From positions 1 to 37,960 of the forward strand of contig CAIMPC010000053.1 of assembly GCA_903843285.1 (NCBI GenBank): a stretch of DNA of 37,960 bases. The letters run 5' to 3'. This DNA is from Candidatus Omnitrophota bacterium. Its GTDB lineage: Bacteria > Omnitrophota > Gorgyraeia > 2-01-FULL-45-10. The position numbers were made by a program, and so were the translations under genes. The notes beneath the pieces were generated by a model. It worked only from the letters and a program-made list of their open reading frames with translations, was not told the origin of the DNA and ran no database searches. Numbering within the stretch: position 1 is the stretch's first letter; each line of letters begins with the position of its first letter. This document shows, one piece after another, positions 7,133 to 13,039 of this stretch.

Positions 7133-8679
7133 AAAAGAGCTTACCGTATTTTAGCGCAAAGACGGTGGCTGAGGTCCGGCCTGATGAGATCTATTTGCAC
7201 ATAACACCGGAAATGTTTAAGGACGCATGTCTTGCATTACATAAGATGTTGTCATCACCGGTGATGGCACTCTATGCTATAGACGAGCGCAAGGCCAAGC
7301 ACATATATGTAGTGAATTGTATATTTCTGGATGCCTCTAAAGGTCAATGGATCATTGTGAGCATAGATGTGCCGGAAAAGGAGCCATGCTTTGAATCTCT
7401 GTCGAAAGATATCCATTCGGCCAGCCTCTTTGAGCGAGAGGTATGGGAGATGTTCGGGGTCGAGCCTAAAGGCCATCCCGACCTGAGGAGATTGCGCTTA
7501 CATGATGAGGTGTGGCCGGAAGGTAATTATCCCCTGCGGAAAGATTTTGGAAAAGTCGAAGTCGGAAAATTATCCGAATATAAATTCAATAAGGTAGAGG
7601 GGGAGGGCGTATTTGAGGTGCCAGTCGGTCCGGTCCATGCCGGTATAATAGCGCCCGGTCATTTCCGTTTTAGTGTGGCCGGAGAGCCTATTATCAATCT
7701 GGAGGCAAGACTGGGTTTCATTCATCGCGGTATAGAGAAACTCTTCGAGGGCAAGTCTTGTCTGGCCGCCTTGCGTATAGCCGAACGTGTATGCGGAAAT
7801 TCGGGTTTCGCGCATAGTTTGGCGTTTGCCCGCGCCGTGGAAAAGATTGTGGGGATCACATCGTCTAAACAGACCGAATATCCGAGAGCGATATTTTTAG
7901 AACTCGAACGCATGTATAACCATATAAGCGATATCGGCACAATGGCTATGGATGTGAGCTTCAGTTTTCCTGCGGCAGGCGCCTCTATCATAAAGGAAGC
8001 TATTCTACAATTAAACGATGAATTAACAGGCAGTAGGTACTTAAGAAAAGTTAATGATATCGGTCGTGTATTAACGAACTTAGACGATAATAAAAAAGAT
8101 CTGTTGCGCGGCAATATAAGTAAGATCATGGCAGATTTTAAAGAAGTGGTTAAAATATTGAATTCGAGCGTCTCTTTCATGGACAGAGTAGATGGCACAG
8201 GGCTACTAAGAAAGAAGACGGCTGAGGATTTGGGAGTGGTGGGGCTTGGCGCCCGGGCTTCGGGCATCGCGGTGGATTTAAGAAAGTCATTTCCGGGTGT
8301 ATACCAGGAAGTCAATCTTAGGATAGTGAAAGATGAGAAAGGGGATGCTCTTGCGCGACTGAAGGTAAGGGTGTCGGAATTCGAGGAATCCGCGCGATTG
8401 ATATTAGAATTGTTAGATAAAGTTGATTCGTCAGAACGCGACGATTTTGAATTTAAGGGCAAGGCTGGAGAGGCTATCGGTTACGCTGAAGGCTGGAGAG
8501 GTGCCGTGTTGTATATGGTGAAGACGGATAGCACCGGGCTTATCGAAAGGTGTAAAATAGTCGATCCATCGTTTCATAACTGGCCGGCGCTAACATATGC
8601 GGTATTGGATAATATAATTCCTGATTTTCCGTTATGTAATAAGAGTTTCAATCTATCGTATCCGGGGAATGACTTATAA
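7102..8679 (+). CDS. ehrL: Ehr complex large subunit (NuoC-NuoD fusion; NiFe ligands lost)
   Basis: The N-terminal third is NuoC/HycE-N-like (FEREVWEMFGVEPKGHPDLR). The rest is the NuoD/[NiFe]-hydrogenase large-subunit fold. True group 4 hydrogenases bind NiFe with two Cys-x-x-Cys motifs. Here the first reads RVCGNSG, so C231 is kept but S234 replaces the second cysteine; the second, at the C-terminus, reads SFNLSYPGNDL, with S519 and G522 where cysteines are expected. Three of four ligands are missing, which is the mark of Ehr rather than Hyf/Hyc. Start chosen at ATG 7102, with AAGGA 5 bases upstream, over the longer frame from 7057. No maturation genes and no HyfA/HyfH ferredoxin subunits are nearby. 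Confidence 0.88.
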   Translation: MDSSGIISEIKKSLPYFSAKTVAEVRPDEIYLHITPEMFKDACLALHKMLSSPVMALYAIDERKAKHIYVVNCIFLDASKGQWIIVSIDVPEKEPCFESLSKDIHSASLFEREVWEMFGVEPKGHPDLRRLRLHDEVWPEGNYPLRKDFGKVEVGKLSEYKFNKVEGEGVFEVPVGPVHAGIIAPGHFRFSVAGEPIINLEARLGFIHRGIEKLFEGKSCLAALRIAERVCGNSGFAHSLAFARAVEKIVGITSSKQTEYPRAIFLELERMYNHISDIGTMAMDVSFSFPAAGASIIKEAILQLNDELTGSRYLRKVNDIGRVLTNLDDNKKDLLRGNISKIMADFKEVVKILNSSVSFMDRVDGTGLLRKKTAEDLGVVGLGARASGIAVDLRKSFPGVYQEVNLRIVKDEKGDALARLKVRVSEFEESARLILELLDKVDSSERDDFEFKGKAGEAIGYAEGWRGAVLYMVKTDSTGLIERCKIVDPSFHNWPALTYAVLDNIIPDFPLCNKSFNLSYPGNDL

Positions 8680-8681
8680 AT

Positions 8682-9239
8682 ATGTTCGACATATTGAAGA
8701 ATAGAATCATTAAAGGCGTAGTTACTCGTCTAAAGGGCATGGATTCTTCCCTCCGGGCCTACGACCCGTTAGGGTCGGAGACGGCTCATTCTGGGTCTCA
8801 GAATGACGATATTGTCGGTTTCGAATTAAAAGCGCTTATTCATAAGAGGTTCGGCCGTTCATTGCACATCCGCTATATCGATACGGGATCATGCGGGGCC
8901 TGCGAATCCGAAGTGATAGCGGCAAATAACCCTATTTACGATCTACAGAGATTCGGCGTGAACTTCGTTGCCTCGCCCAGGCATGCCGATGCGCTTCTCG
9001 TCATCGGGCCTGTAACTAAAAACATGGCAGTTGCCCTTAGAAAGACTTATGATGCCATGCCTGAACCGAAATTTGTGATTACGGCGGGAGATTGCGCCTT
9101 TGATGGAGGCATATTTAAGGATTCGTACTATACGGAGGGCGCGGCCAAAAATCTTCTGTCCGTTGCATTACATATTAAGGGATGTCCGCCCAGCCCATCC
9201 GATATTATTAATTCTCTGGTGAAATTCTTATCCGGATAA
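8682..9239 (+). CDS. ehrS: Ehr complex small subunit (HyfI/NuoB type) with inserted repeat
   Basis: The 185-residue NuoB-like subunit should carry one [4Fe-4S] cluster: C71 and C74 (GSCGAC), C138 (GDCA) and C168 (KGCPP) are all in place. The electron-transfer core is therefore intact even though the partner large subunit lost its NiFe ligands. The N-terminus has an odd polar segment (residues 20-44) that I do not expect in the family. Its DNA (8739-8813) contains two perfect stem-loops and looks like a dispersed palindromic repeat inserted in frame. It begins 2 bp after the large-subunit gene and is the last gene of the operon. Confidence 0.88.
   Translation: MFDILKNRIIKGVVTRLKGMDSSLRAYDPLGSETAHSGSQNDDIVGFELKALIHKRFGRSLHIRYIDTGSCGACESEVIAANNPIYDLQRFGVNFVASPRHADALLVIGPVTKNMAVALRKTYDAMPEPKFVITAGDCAFDGGIFKDSYYTEGAAKNLLSVALHIKGCPPSPSDIINSLVKFLSG
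8739..8813. repeat. Palindromic repeat inserted in frame in the small-subunit gene
   Basis: Two perfect hairpins lie side by side: CGACCC-GTTA-GGGTCG (8762-8777) and CATTCTG-GGTCT-CAGAATG (8787-8805). The outer words GATTCT (8742-8747) and AGAATG (8800-8805) can also pair. The layout TGGATTCT...AGAATGAC is that of small dispersed repeats found between genes, but here it is translated. Confidence 0.6.
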
Positions 9240-9244
9240 TATTC

Positions 9245-9273
9245 TTGCCATCCATCTCTGTGCTATATATAAT
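9245..9273 (+). promoter_or_regulatory. Sigma-70-type promoter of the DUF2490 gene
   Basis: TTGCCA (9245-9250), 17 bp, then a perfect TATAAT (9268-9273). It sits just after the Ehr operon and 18 bp before the DUF2490 start, so that gene is likely transcribed separately. Confidence 0.65.
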
Positions 9274-9291
9274 CGCGATATGGAAAGCTAT

Positions 9292-9948
9292 ATGAAAAAG
9301 TATAAGATTATAGCGATAGCATTCATGCTAATGGTCTCAGCCAACGTCTACGGGTATGACAATGGTGACTTTCAGATCTGGGACACCAATGGGCAGGATG
9401 TAAAGATAGGCGTGGGCACAAAATTTATGATGGAGGAGGAGTTTCGCTTTGGCGAGAATGCCAGCGAATTCTTCTACCAGCATTATGATTGGGGCGTCGC
9501 TTACGCATTCGATAAGAGGCTCGAATTAGCGCTTGGGTATAGATATGTGTTAGAAAGGGCCAAGCAAAAATGGATGGAATCGGACGAGCCATACACCTGC
9601 ATTACCGCGAAGCTCGATATATGGAAGTTCCAGATAGAGGATCGTAATCGCATAGAATATCGACATTTCAGATTCGCTGATGACCAGGTACGATATCGAA
9701 ATCGGTTCTTACTAAAATATCCATTTAATTTTGATACGACAACGATAGCGCCTTATACATCAGATGAGATCTTTGTTGTATCCAGCGGCAGAGGATTTAA
9801 CCAGAACAGGTTCCAGTCAGGGCTCGAATTCGGAGTGATGAAATATGTTAAGGCCGACATATCCTACATGCTTCAGTCTCTCAGGGTCCAGGGTGATAAG
9901 TGGGTTACGGCAAATGTGCTATGGACTAAGATTAAGATAATGTTCTAA
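9292..9948 (+). CDS. DUF2490-family outer-membrane beta-barrel protein
   Basis: A 218-residue secreted protein with a signal peptide (MKKYKIIAIAFMLMVSANVYG) and alternating amphipathic strands with many Tyr, Phe and Arg, as in DUF2490 proteins. Strand-like blocks include LELALGYRYVLE and IEDRNRIEYRHFRF. The protein ends in a phenylalanine, usual for outer-membrane barrels. ATG 9292 is preferred because it opens a clean signal peptide and has GGAAAG just upstream; ATG 9280 in the same frame is the alternative. Substrate or role is unknown for the family. Confidence 0.75.
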   Translation: MKKYKIIAIAFMLMVSANVYGYDNGDFQIWDTNGQDVKIGVGTKFMMEEEFRFGENASEFFYQHYDWGVAYAFDKRLELALGYRYVLERAKQKWMESDEPYTCITAKLDIWKFQIEDRNRIEYRHFRFADDQVRYRNRFLLKYPFNFDTTTIAPYTSDEIFVVSSGRGFNQNRFQSGLEFGVMKYVKADISYMLQSLRVQGDKWVTANVLWTKIKIMF

Positions 9949-9969
9949 GATGTGTCGGGAGATCCTTTT

Positions 9970-10464
9970 ATGGCTTCCAGGTCGGTAATTGACAGAATAT
10001 CCAGATTCTTTAAAGCAGTTTATCTGAAGCTATTTAGGATTAACGATTCGCCGCAGAAGATCGCCATGGGATTTGGAATAGGGGTCTTTCTGGGCGTCCT
10101 GCCATTTACCGGACCGATCGCCGCTTTGGCTATGGCCTTCCTGTTAAGAGTGAACCGCGCAAGCGCACTGCTCGGCAGTATTCTTACAAATACCTGGATG
10201 AGCATACCCGTATTCTTTTTCTCTGCGCGCATAGGCGCGTTTATTACCGGAGTGAAATATCAGGACCTGCATAGCGGCTGGACGCTCCTGGTGAATGGCT
10301 TTCGCTGGGAGAAGCTACTGGACGTGGGAGTGTATAAAGTTTTATTACCGATACTGGCGGGATATGCCGCAGTTTCTCTTACTATAGGAATAATTTCTTA
10401 CCTTCTCGTATTTATTGTAGTAAAATATGCCAAACATGATAGATTTCATCCTTCACATAGATAA
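9970..10464 (+). CDS. DUF2062 membrane protein
   Basis: A 164-residue protein of the DUF2062 family with about three or four membrane segments. The stretch IAMGFGIGVFLGVLPFTG is the family signature, followed by an ILTNTWMSIPVFF segment. Function is not known; relatives are often found near glycosyltransferases or DedA-type genes, as here. ATG 9970 is chosen because GGGAGAT lies upstream; the GTG at 9952 would put that Shine-Dalgarno sequence inside the gene. It overlaps the DedA gene by about 38 bp. Confidence 0.8.
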   Translation: MASRSVIDRISRFFKAVYLKLFRINDSPQKIAMGFGIGVFLGVLPFTGPIAALAMAFLLRVNRASALLGSILTNTWMSIPVFFFSARIGAFITGVKYQDLHSGWTLLVNGFRWEKLLDVGVYKVLLPILAGYAAVSLTIGIISYLLVFIVVKYAKHDRFHPSHR

Positions 10465-11059
10465 GCATCTGAACGCGATCATACAGAATTGCGGTGCCTG
10501 GTCGTATCTTCTCTTATTTGCGATAATATTCGCTGAGACCGGGCTGGTGGTGACTCCATTCCTGCCCGGCGATTCACTTCTCTTCGCATCCGGAGCATTT
10601 GCCGCGTTGGGGTCATTCAATATTGTCTGGCTGTGCGTAGCTCTGGCATCTGCCGCAATAATCGGGGATAGCGTGAACTATGCCATCGGAAAGATGCTGG
10701 GCGATAAGGTATTTCGGCATGATTCCAGGATATTCAAGAAGACATATCTCGATAAGACGCACAAGTTCTACGAGAAATACGGCGGCAAGACTATCGTGAT
10801 CGCCCGGTTTGTGCCTATAGTCAGGACGTTTGCGCCTTTCATTGCCGGCGTGGGCATGATGAGCTACGGCCGCTTCTTCGCTTATAACGTAGTCGGAGCG
10901 CTTCTCTGGGTGGGCTTATTTGTGCTCAGCGGTTATTTTTTCGGAAATATTCCCATTATCAAGGAAAACTTCACGATCGTTATATTCATAATAATATTCC
11001 TATCGATACTCCCGCCGTTTATAGAGTATTTCAGACATAAAAAAACAGAGCAGGTTTAA
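10427..11059 (+). CDS. DedA family membrane protein (VTT domain)
   Basis: A 210-residue integral membrane protein of the DedA/SNARE-associated family. Members flip phosphatidylethanolamine or undecaprenyl phosphate, or maintain membrane potential. Seen here are FAETGLVVTPFLPGDSLLF near the N-terminus and KYGGKTIVIARFVPIVRTF with the conserved arginines, then GVGMMSYGRFFAYN. It overlaps the DUF2062 gene and has no strong ribosome-binding site, so coupled translation is likely; ATG 10436 is an alternative start. The stop codon lies in the loop of the following terminator. Confidence 0.88.
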   Translation: MPNMIDFILHIDKHLNAIIQNCGAWSYLLLFAIIFAETGLVVTPFLPGDSLLFASGAFAALGSFNIVWLCVALASAAIIGDSVNYAIGKMLGDKVFRHDSRIFKKTYLDKTHKFYEKYGGKTIVIARFVPIVRTFAPFIAGVGMMSYGRFFAYNVVGALLWVGLFVLSGYFFGNIPIIKENFTIVIFIIIFLSILPPFIEYFRHKKTEQV

Positions 11060-11072
11060 CCCTGCTCTGTTT
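11041..11072. terminator. Bidirectional terminator between dedA and csp
   Basis: Perfect 11-bp arms AACAGAGCAGG (11044-11054) and CCTGCTCTGTT (11061-11071) with a 6-nt loop. A-rich sequence on the left gives a T run on the minus strand. The plus side has only a short T run. Confidence 0.8.
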
Positions 11073-11097
11073 CCAATGTGCCGCTATATAACAGCAA

Positions 11098-11298
11098 TTA
11101 CAGCTTTTTCACATTCGTGGCTTGTTCGCCTTTAGGACCCTGAGTTATATCAAACTCAACTTCCTGGCCTTCCGCCAAGGTTTTGAAACCATCACCCTGA
11201 ATTGCGCTGTGATGTACGAATACATCCTTGCCGTTCTCGGGAGTGATAAAGCCATAACCTTTTGCATCGTTGAACCACTTCACTTTTCCTTTAACCAT
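11098..11298 (-). CDS. csp: Cold-shock domain protein (CspA family), second copy
   Basis: A 66-residue single cold-shock domain with RNP1 KGYGFI and RNP2 VFVHH, differing from the 1916-2116 product at only a few positions (for example PENGKD for PEDGKD, and [11 protein letters not shown]). AAGGAGGT is 9 bases upstream of the start on the minus strand. Unlike the first copy it has a strong promoter (11418-11446) and a long leader containing an intrinsic terminator (11345-11382), suggesting control by attenuation. Because cold-shock proteins can melt terminator hairpins, autoregulation is an attractive inference. Confidence 0.95.
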   Translation of the reverse strand: MVKGKVKWFNDAKGYGFITPENGKDVFVHHSAIQGDGFKTLAEGQEVEFDITQGPKGEQATNVKKL

Positions 11299-11344
11299 TG
11301 TTAACTACCTCCTTCCCTTCAAATTAAGGTAAATGCCAGGACCT

Positions 11345-11382
11345 AAAAAAAGACCGCGAGGTCTGTAGTCTCATCCTCACGG
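11345..11382 (-). terminator. Intrinsic terminator inside the csp leader
   Basis: On the minus strand CCGTGAGG (11375-11382) pairs with CCTCGCGG (11354-11361), 8 bp with one G-T pair, and is followed by TCTTTTTTT. It lies between the promoter and the start codon, so full-length mRNA requires read-through. A stopped transcript would be about 65-70 nt. Confidence 0.75.
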
Positions 11383-11417
11383 TGCAAGGTACCTGAAAAC
11401 CCATTTACCACGTTGTA

Positions 11418-11446
11418 AGAATACCATTATTGCATGGAATTGTCAA
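11418..11446 (-). promoter_or_regulatory. Strong promoter of the second cold-shock gene
   Basis: On the minus strand: TTGACA (11441-11446), 17-bp spacer, TATTCT (11418-11423). ACGTGGT (11407-11413) overlaps the predicted start site; the same 7-mer stands in the leader of the first cold-shock gene (2180-2186). Confidence 0.7.
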
Positions 11447-11486
11447 TAACTATTTTATATAATGATGGAATAAAATAAATTGAGTA

Positions 11487-11515
11487 TTGATGGGCATGGC
11501 TTTTTGTAGTAGTAT
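11487..11515 (+). promoter_or_regulatory. Probable promoter of the tRNA-Arg/tRNA-Leu unit
   Basis: TTGATG (11487-11492), 17 bp, TAGTAT (11510-11515), placing a transcription start about 17 bp before tRNA-Arg. Neither hexamer is perfect. Confidence 0.4.
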
Positions 11516-11538
11516 ATGCAGACGTATTTAAGATATTC

Positions 11539-11615
11539 GCGCCCGTAGCTCAACTGGATAGAGTGAGTGGCTTCGAACCACTAGGTCGCAGGTTCGACTC
11601 CTGCCGGGCGCGCCA
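11539..11615 (+). tRNA. tRNA-Arg (anticodon TCG)
   Basis: The acceptor stem pairs GCGCCCG (11539-11545) with CGGGCGC (11605-11611), and CCA is encoded. The anticodon loop CTTCGAA between AGTGG and CCACT gives TCG, reading CGA-family arginine codons. The T arm is GCAGG-TTCGACT-CCTGC. The 3' end of this gene is copied 56 bp downstream. Confidence 0.95.
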
Positions 11616-11650
11616 TTTTGATGGCGATGCCTTCAGGGAGTCGAAGTAGC

Positions 11651-11671
11651 CGACTCCTGCCGGGCGCGTCA
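11651..11671 (+). repeat. Partial copy of the tRNA-Arg 3' end
   Basis: The 18 bases CGACTCCTGCCGGGCGCG at 11651-11668 are identical to 11595-11612 in tRNA-Arg, and the next bases read TCA instead of CCA. GGAGTCG (11637-11643) just upstream forms an inverted match to CGACTCC. It is a tRNA scar, either from a duplication or from an att-type integration event. Confidence 0.75.
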
Positions 11672-11691
11672 TCATTACGGTGATGCATGTT

Positions 11692-11774
11692 GCGGGCGTG
11701 GCGGAACTGGCAGACGCGTACGGCTTAGGACCGTATGGGCAACCATGGGGGTTCAAGTCCCTCCGCCCGCACCA
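11692..11774 (+). tRNA. tRNA-Leu (anticodon TAG)
   Basis: Acceptor GCGGGCG pairs with CGCCCGC and CCA is encoded. The anticodon loop CTTAGGA between ACGG and CCGT gives TAG (leucine, CTA-type codons). A long variable arm (ATGGGCAACCAT) confirms a class II tRNA. The 39-bp repeat at 11783 begins nine bases after the gene. Confidence 0.95.
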
Positions 11775-11782
11775 TCTTAATA

Positions 11783-11821
11783 TATTCTAACCTGGTTAGA
11801 TTTGCCAGGTTAGATACGGTG
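11783..11821. repeat. 39-bp direct repeat, left copy, with internal palindrome
   Basis: Identical over all 39 bases to 12422-12460. Inside are 10-bp perfect inverted arms, TCTAACCTGG (11786-11795) and CCAGGTTAGA (11805-11814), with a 9-base loop. The word GGTTAGAT also occurs twice in direct orientation (11794 and 11808). It ends exactly where the surviving part of the DUF3800 reading frame begins. Confidence 0.9.
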
Positions 11822-12247
11822 AAGAAATATCTATACGATCAGATTGCCAATATTGATTTTAAAATCTACTCACTTACTTTAAATAAAAAGCGCGTCTATG
11901 AGAACCTCTCAAGTAGCAAAGAAAGGTTGTATAATTATATTGCCCATCGCGTTATAGATCAAATTGATCTTGGCGATGCCGGTTCTCGGGTTATGCTTAT
12001 TCTGGATAAGAGCAAGAATGGCTATGAAGTGGGTGAATTCAATTCGTACATACTGAAGCAAATAAGTGGTAGGCTTGACCCCAAGGTTCCCATAGATATC
12101 GTGCATAAGATATCTCATGAAACGCTAGGACTTCAGGTTGTTGATCTTTTCGCGTGGGGAATATTTAGGAGATATGAACGTAATAACAATGAATGGTTCG
12201 ATGTGTTTAAAGTAAAGATTGCATATGATCAGGTATATCTGGCATAA
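11819..12247 (+). pseudogene. DUF3800-domain gene, 5' truncated
   Basis: About 142 residues match the C-terminal part of the DUF3800 family (a predicted RNase H-like nuclease fold often found in mobile or defence settings). Recognisable features are VMLILDKSKN, with the conserved aspartate after two hydrophobic residues, HKISHETLGLQVVDLFAWGIFRRYE and a VFKVKI tail. The N-terminal part, with the usual DESG-type motif, is missing: upstream the open frame runs back through the 39-bp repeat into tRNA-Leu, which cannot be its natural 5' end. GTG 11819 could still start translation, but the first catalytic aspartate would be absent. Truncation at the repeat boundary suggests that a recombination or insertion at the repeat removed the front half. 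Confidence 0.7.
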
Positions 12248-12255
12248 AAGAAAAA

Positions 12256-12346
12256 TGAGCGTGCCCCATAGGTTTGTGATGTTTAGGCTTTTACCCACCA
12301 TACGGAGGGAAACACCTAAAACAACCCACGGCGGTCTTACCGCTCA
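12256..12346 (+). ncRNA. Candidate structured RNA behind the DUF3800 fragment
   Basis: TGAGCG (12256-12261) pairs with CGCTCA (12341-12346), enclosing TG-TTTAGG (12280-12287) with CCTAAA-a-CA (12315-12323) and CCC/GGG (12294-12296 with 12307-12309). A competing hairpin, GCGGT-CTT-ACCGC (12331-12343), shares bases with the outer stem. There is no reading frame. Comparative studies have described several RNA motifs found next to DUF3800 genes, and this may be one; I could not test it against a covariance model. Strand is assumed from the neighbouring gene. Confidence 0.45.
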
Positions 12347-12378
12347 CTCACAAATATACACGACGGCAGCATAGAAGT

Positions 12379-12398
12379 CAACTTTTTTATAAAAGTTG
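12379..12398. repeat. AT-rich hairpin
   Basis: Perfect 8-bp arms CAACTTTT (12379-12386) and AAAAGTTG (12391-12398) with a 4-base loop. It has no following T run, so it is not a clear terminator. Confidence 0.5.
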
Positions 12399-12421
12399 TC
12401 AATAAGGTGTTTTTAAAAATC

Positions 12422-12460
12422 TATTCTAACCTGGTTAGATTTGCCAGGTTAGATACGGTG
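12422..12460. repeat. 39-bp direct repeat, right copy
   Basis: Exact duplicate of 11783-11821, 639 bp downstream, with the same 10-bp inverted arms. The flanking bases differ on both sides, so the identity stops sharply at 39 bp. Confidence 0.9.
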
Positions 12461-12500
12461 TGCAGCACATGGACGCATCCATTAAGCAACCTTACCGAAA

Positions 12501-12526
12501 AGACGCAGAAGATAATTTTTGCGTCT
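12501..12526. terminator. Hairpin before the tRNA-Lys promoter
   Basis: AGACGCA (12501-12507) and TGCGTCT (12520-12526) form a 7-bp stem with a 12-base loop. It could end transcription from the left, but only short, interrupted T runs follow. Confidence 0.35.
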
Positions 12527-12531
12527 AATTC

Positions 12532-12560
12532 TTGCTTTTAATTGTTCATTTTGATATAAT
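12532..12560 (+). promoter_or_regulatory. Promoter of the tRNA-Lys/tRNA-Gly unit
   Basis: TTGCTT (12532-12537), 17 bp, then TATAAT (12555-12560) preceded by TGA, making an extended -10. Transcription would start near 12567, about 100 bases before tRNA-Lys. Confidence 0.7.
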
Positions 12561-12566
12561 CAGGCC

Positions 12567-12668
12567 TCTTAAATACTGATCATTTACGATGCCCGTCCTA
12601 CTTCGTCTTTAATGCAGTTTAGTGATAGTAGGTTTCGTAGAGACTGGGCGCATGAGTAAGATTACGGC
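12567..12668 (+). other. Long foldable leader before tRNA-Lys
   Basis: About 100 transcribed bases without a reading frame. GCCC-GTC-CTAC (12591-12601) pairs with GTAG-a-GAC-t-GGGC (12637-12649); alternatively CCTAC (12597-12601) pairs with GTAGG (12628-12632). It may be a processed small RNA or simply a pre-tRNA leader. Confidence 0.35.
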
Positions 12669-12744
12669 GCCCGCATAGCTCAATTGGCAGAGCAGGACAC
12701 TCTTAATGTCAAGGTTCCAAGTTCGATTCTTGGTGCGGGCACCA
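12669..12744 (+). tRNA. tRNA-Lys (anticodon CTT)
   Basis: Acceptor GCCCGCA pairs with TGCGGGC; the anticodon loop CTCTTAA between GACA and TGTC gives CTT; the T arm is CCAAG-TTCGATT-CTTGG; CCA is encoded. Confidence 0.95.
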
Positions 12745-12785
12745 TATAAAGTAAAACGTTATTTTAGATTAGAGTTGAAATTTTT

Positions 12786-12860
12786 GCGGCGGTAATTCAG
12801 TGGTAGAATGCGACCTTGCCAAGGTCGATGTCGAGGGTTCGAACCCCTTCCGCCGCTCCA
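12786..12860 (+). tRNA. tRNA-Gly (anticodon GCC)
   Basis: Acceptor GCGGCGG pairs with CCGCCGC; the anticodon loop TTGCCAA between GACC and GGTC gives GCC; T arm GAGGG-TTCGAAC-CCCTT (one G-T pair); CCA is encoded. Confidence 0.95.
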
Positions 12861-13039
12861 TTTTTCTACGCTACGGCAGTCAGACCATAATGAAGCTTCG
12901 AGGGAATTGTTTCTACGTAGCTCCATTAGGGATTGAGAATAGTAGCGAAGTAGAACATTTTTTTTGCCTCGGTAATGTTGTTTTTAAAGCGAGGTATTGC
13001 AGCATATAAACAGGAAAATCCAAAGGAGGAAATTTACAA

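Noticed and set aside
7722..8462. 246-codon minus-strand open frame opposite the Ehr large-subunit gene
   Set aside because: It is antisense to a clearly conserved gene, is rich in Ser/Leu/Arg as mirror frames are, and has no domain.
7102..9239. Calling the Ehr operon a hydrogenase-4 or formate hydrogenlyase
   Set aside because: Three of four NiFe cysteines are absent and no formate dehydrogenase, ferredoxin subunits or maturation genes are present.
11735..11818. Upstream extension of the DUF3800 reading frame
   Set aside because: It lies in tRNA-Leu and the 39-bp repeat, so it is not an original part of the protein.
12379..12398. AT hairpin as terminator of the DUF3800 unit
   Set aside because: The stem has almost no G-C pairs and no T run follows.
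12800..13009. 69-codon plus-strand open frame over tRNA-Gly
   Set aside because: Its first part is the tRNA itself and the rest has no recognisable sequence.
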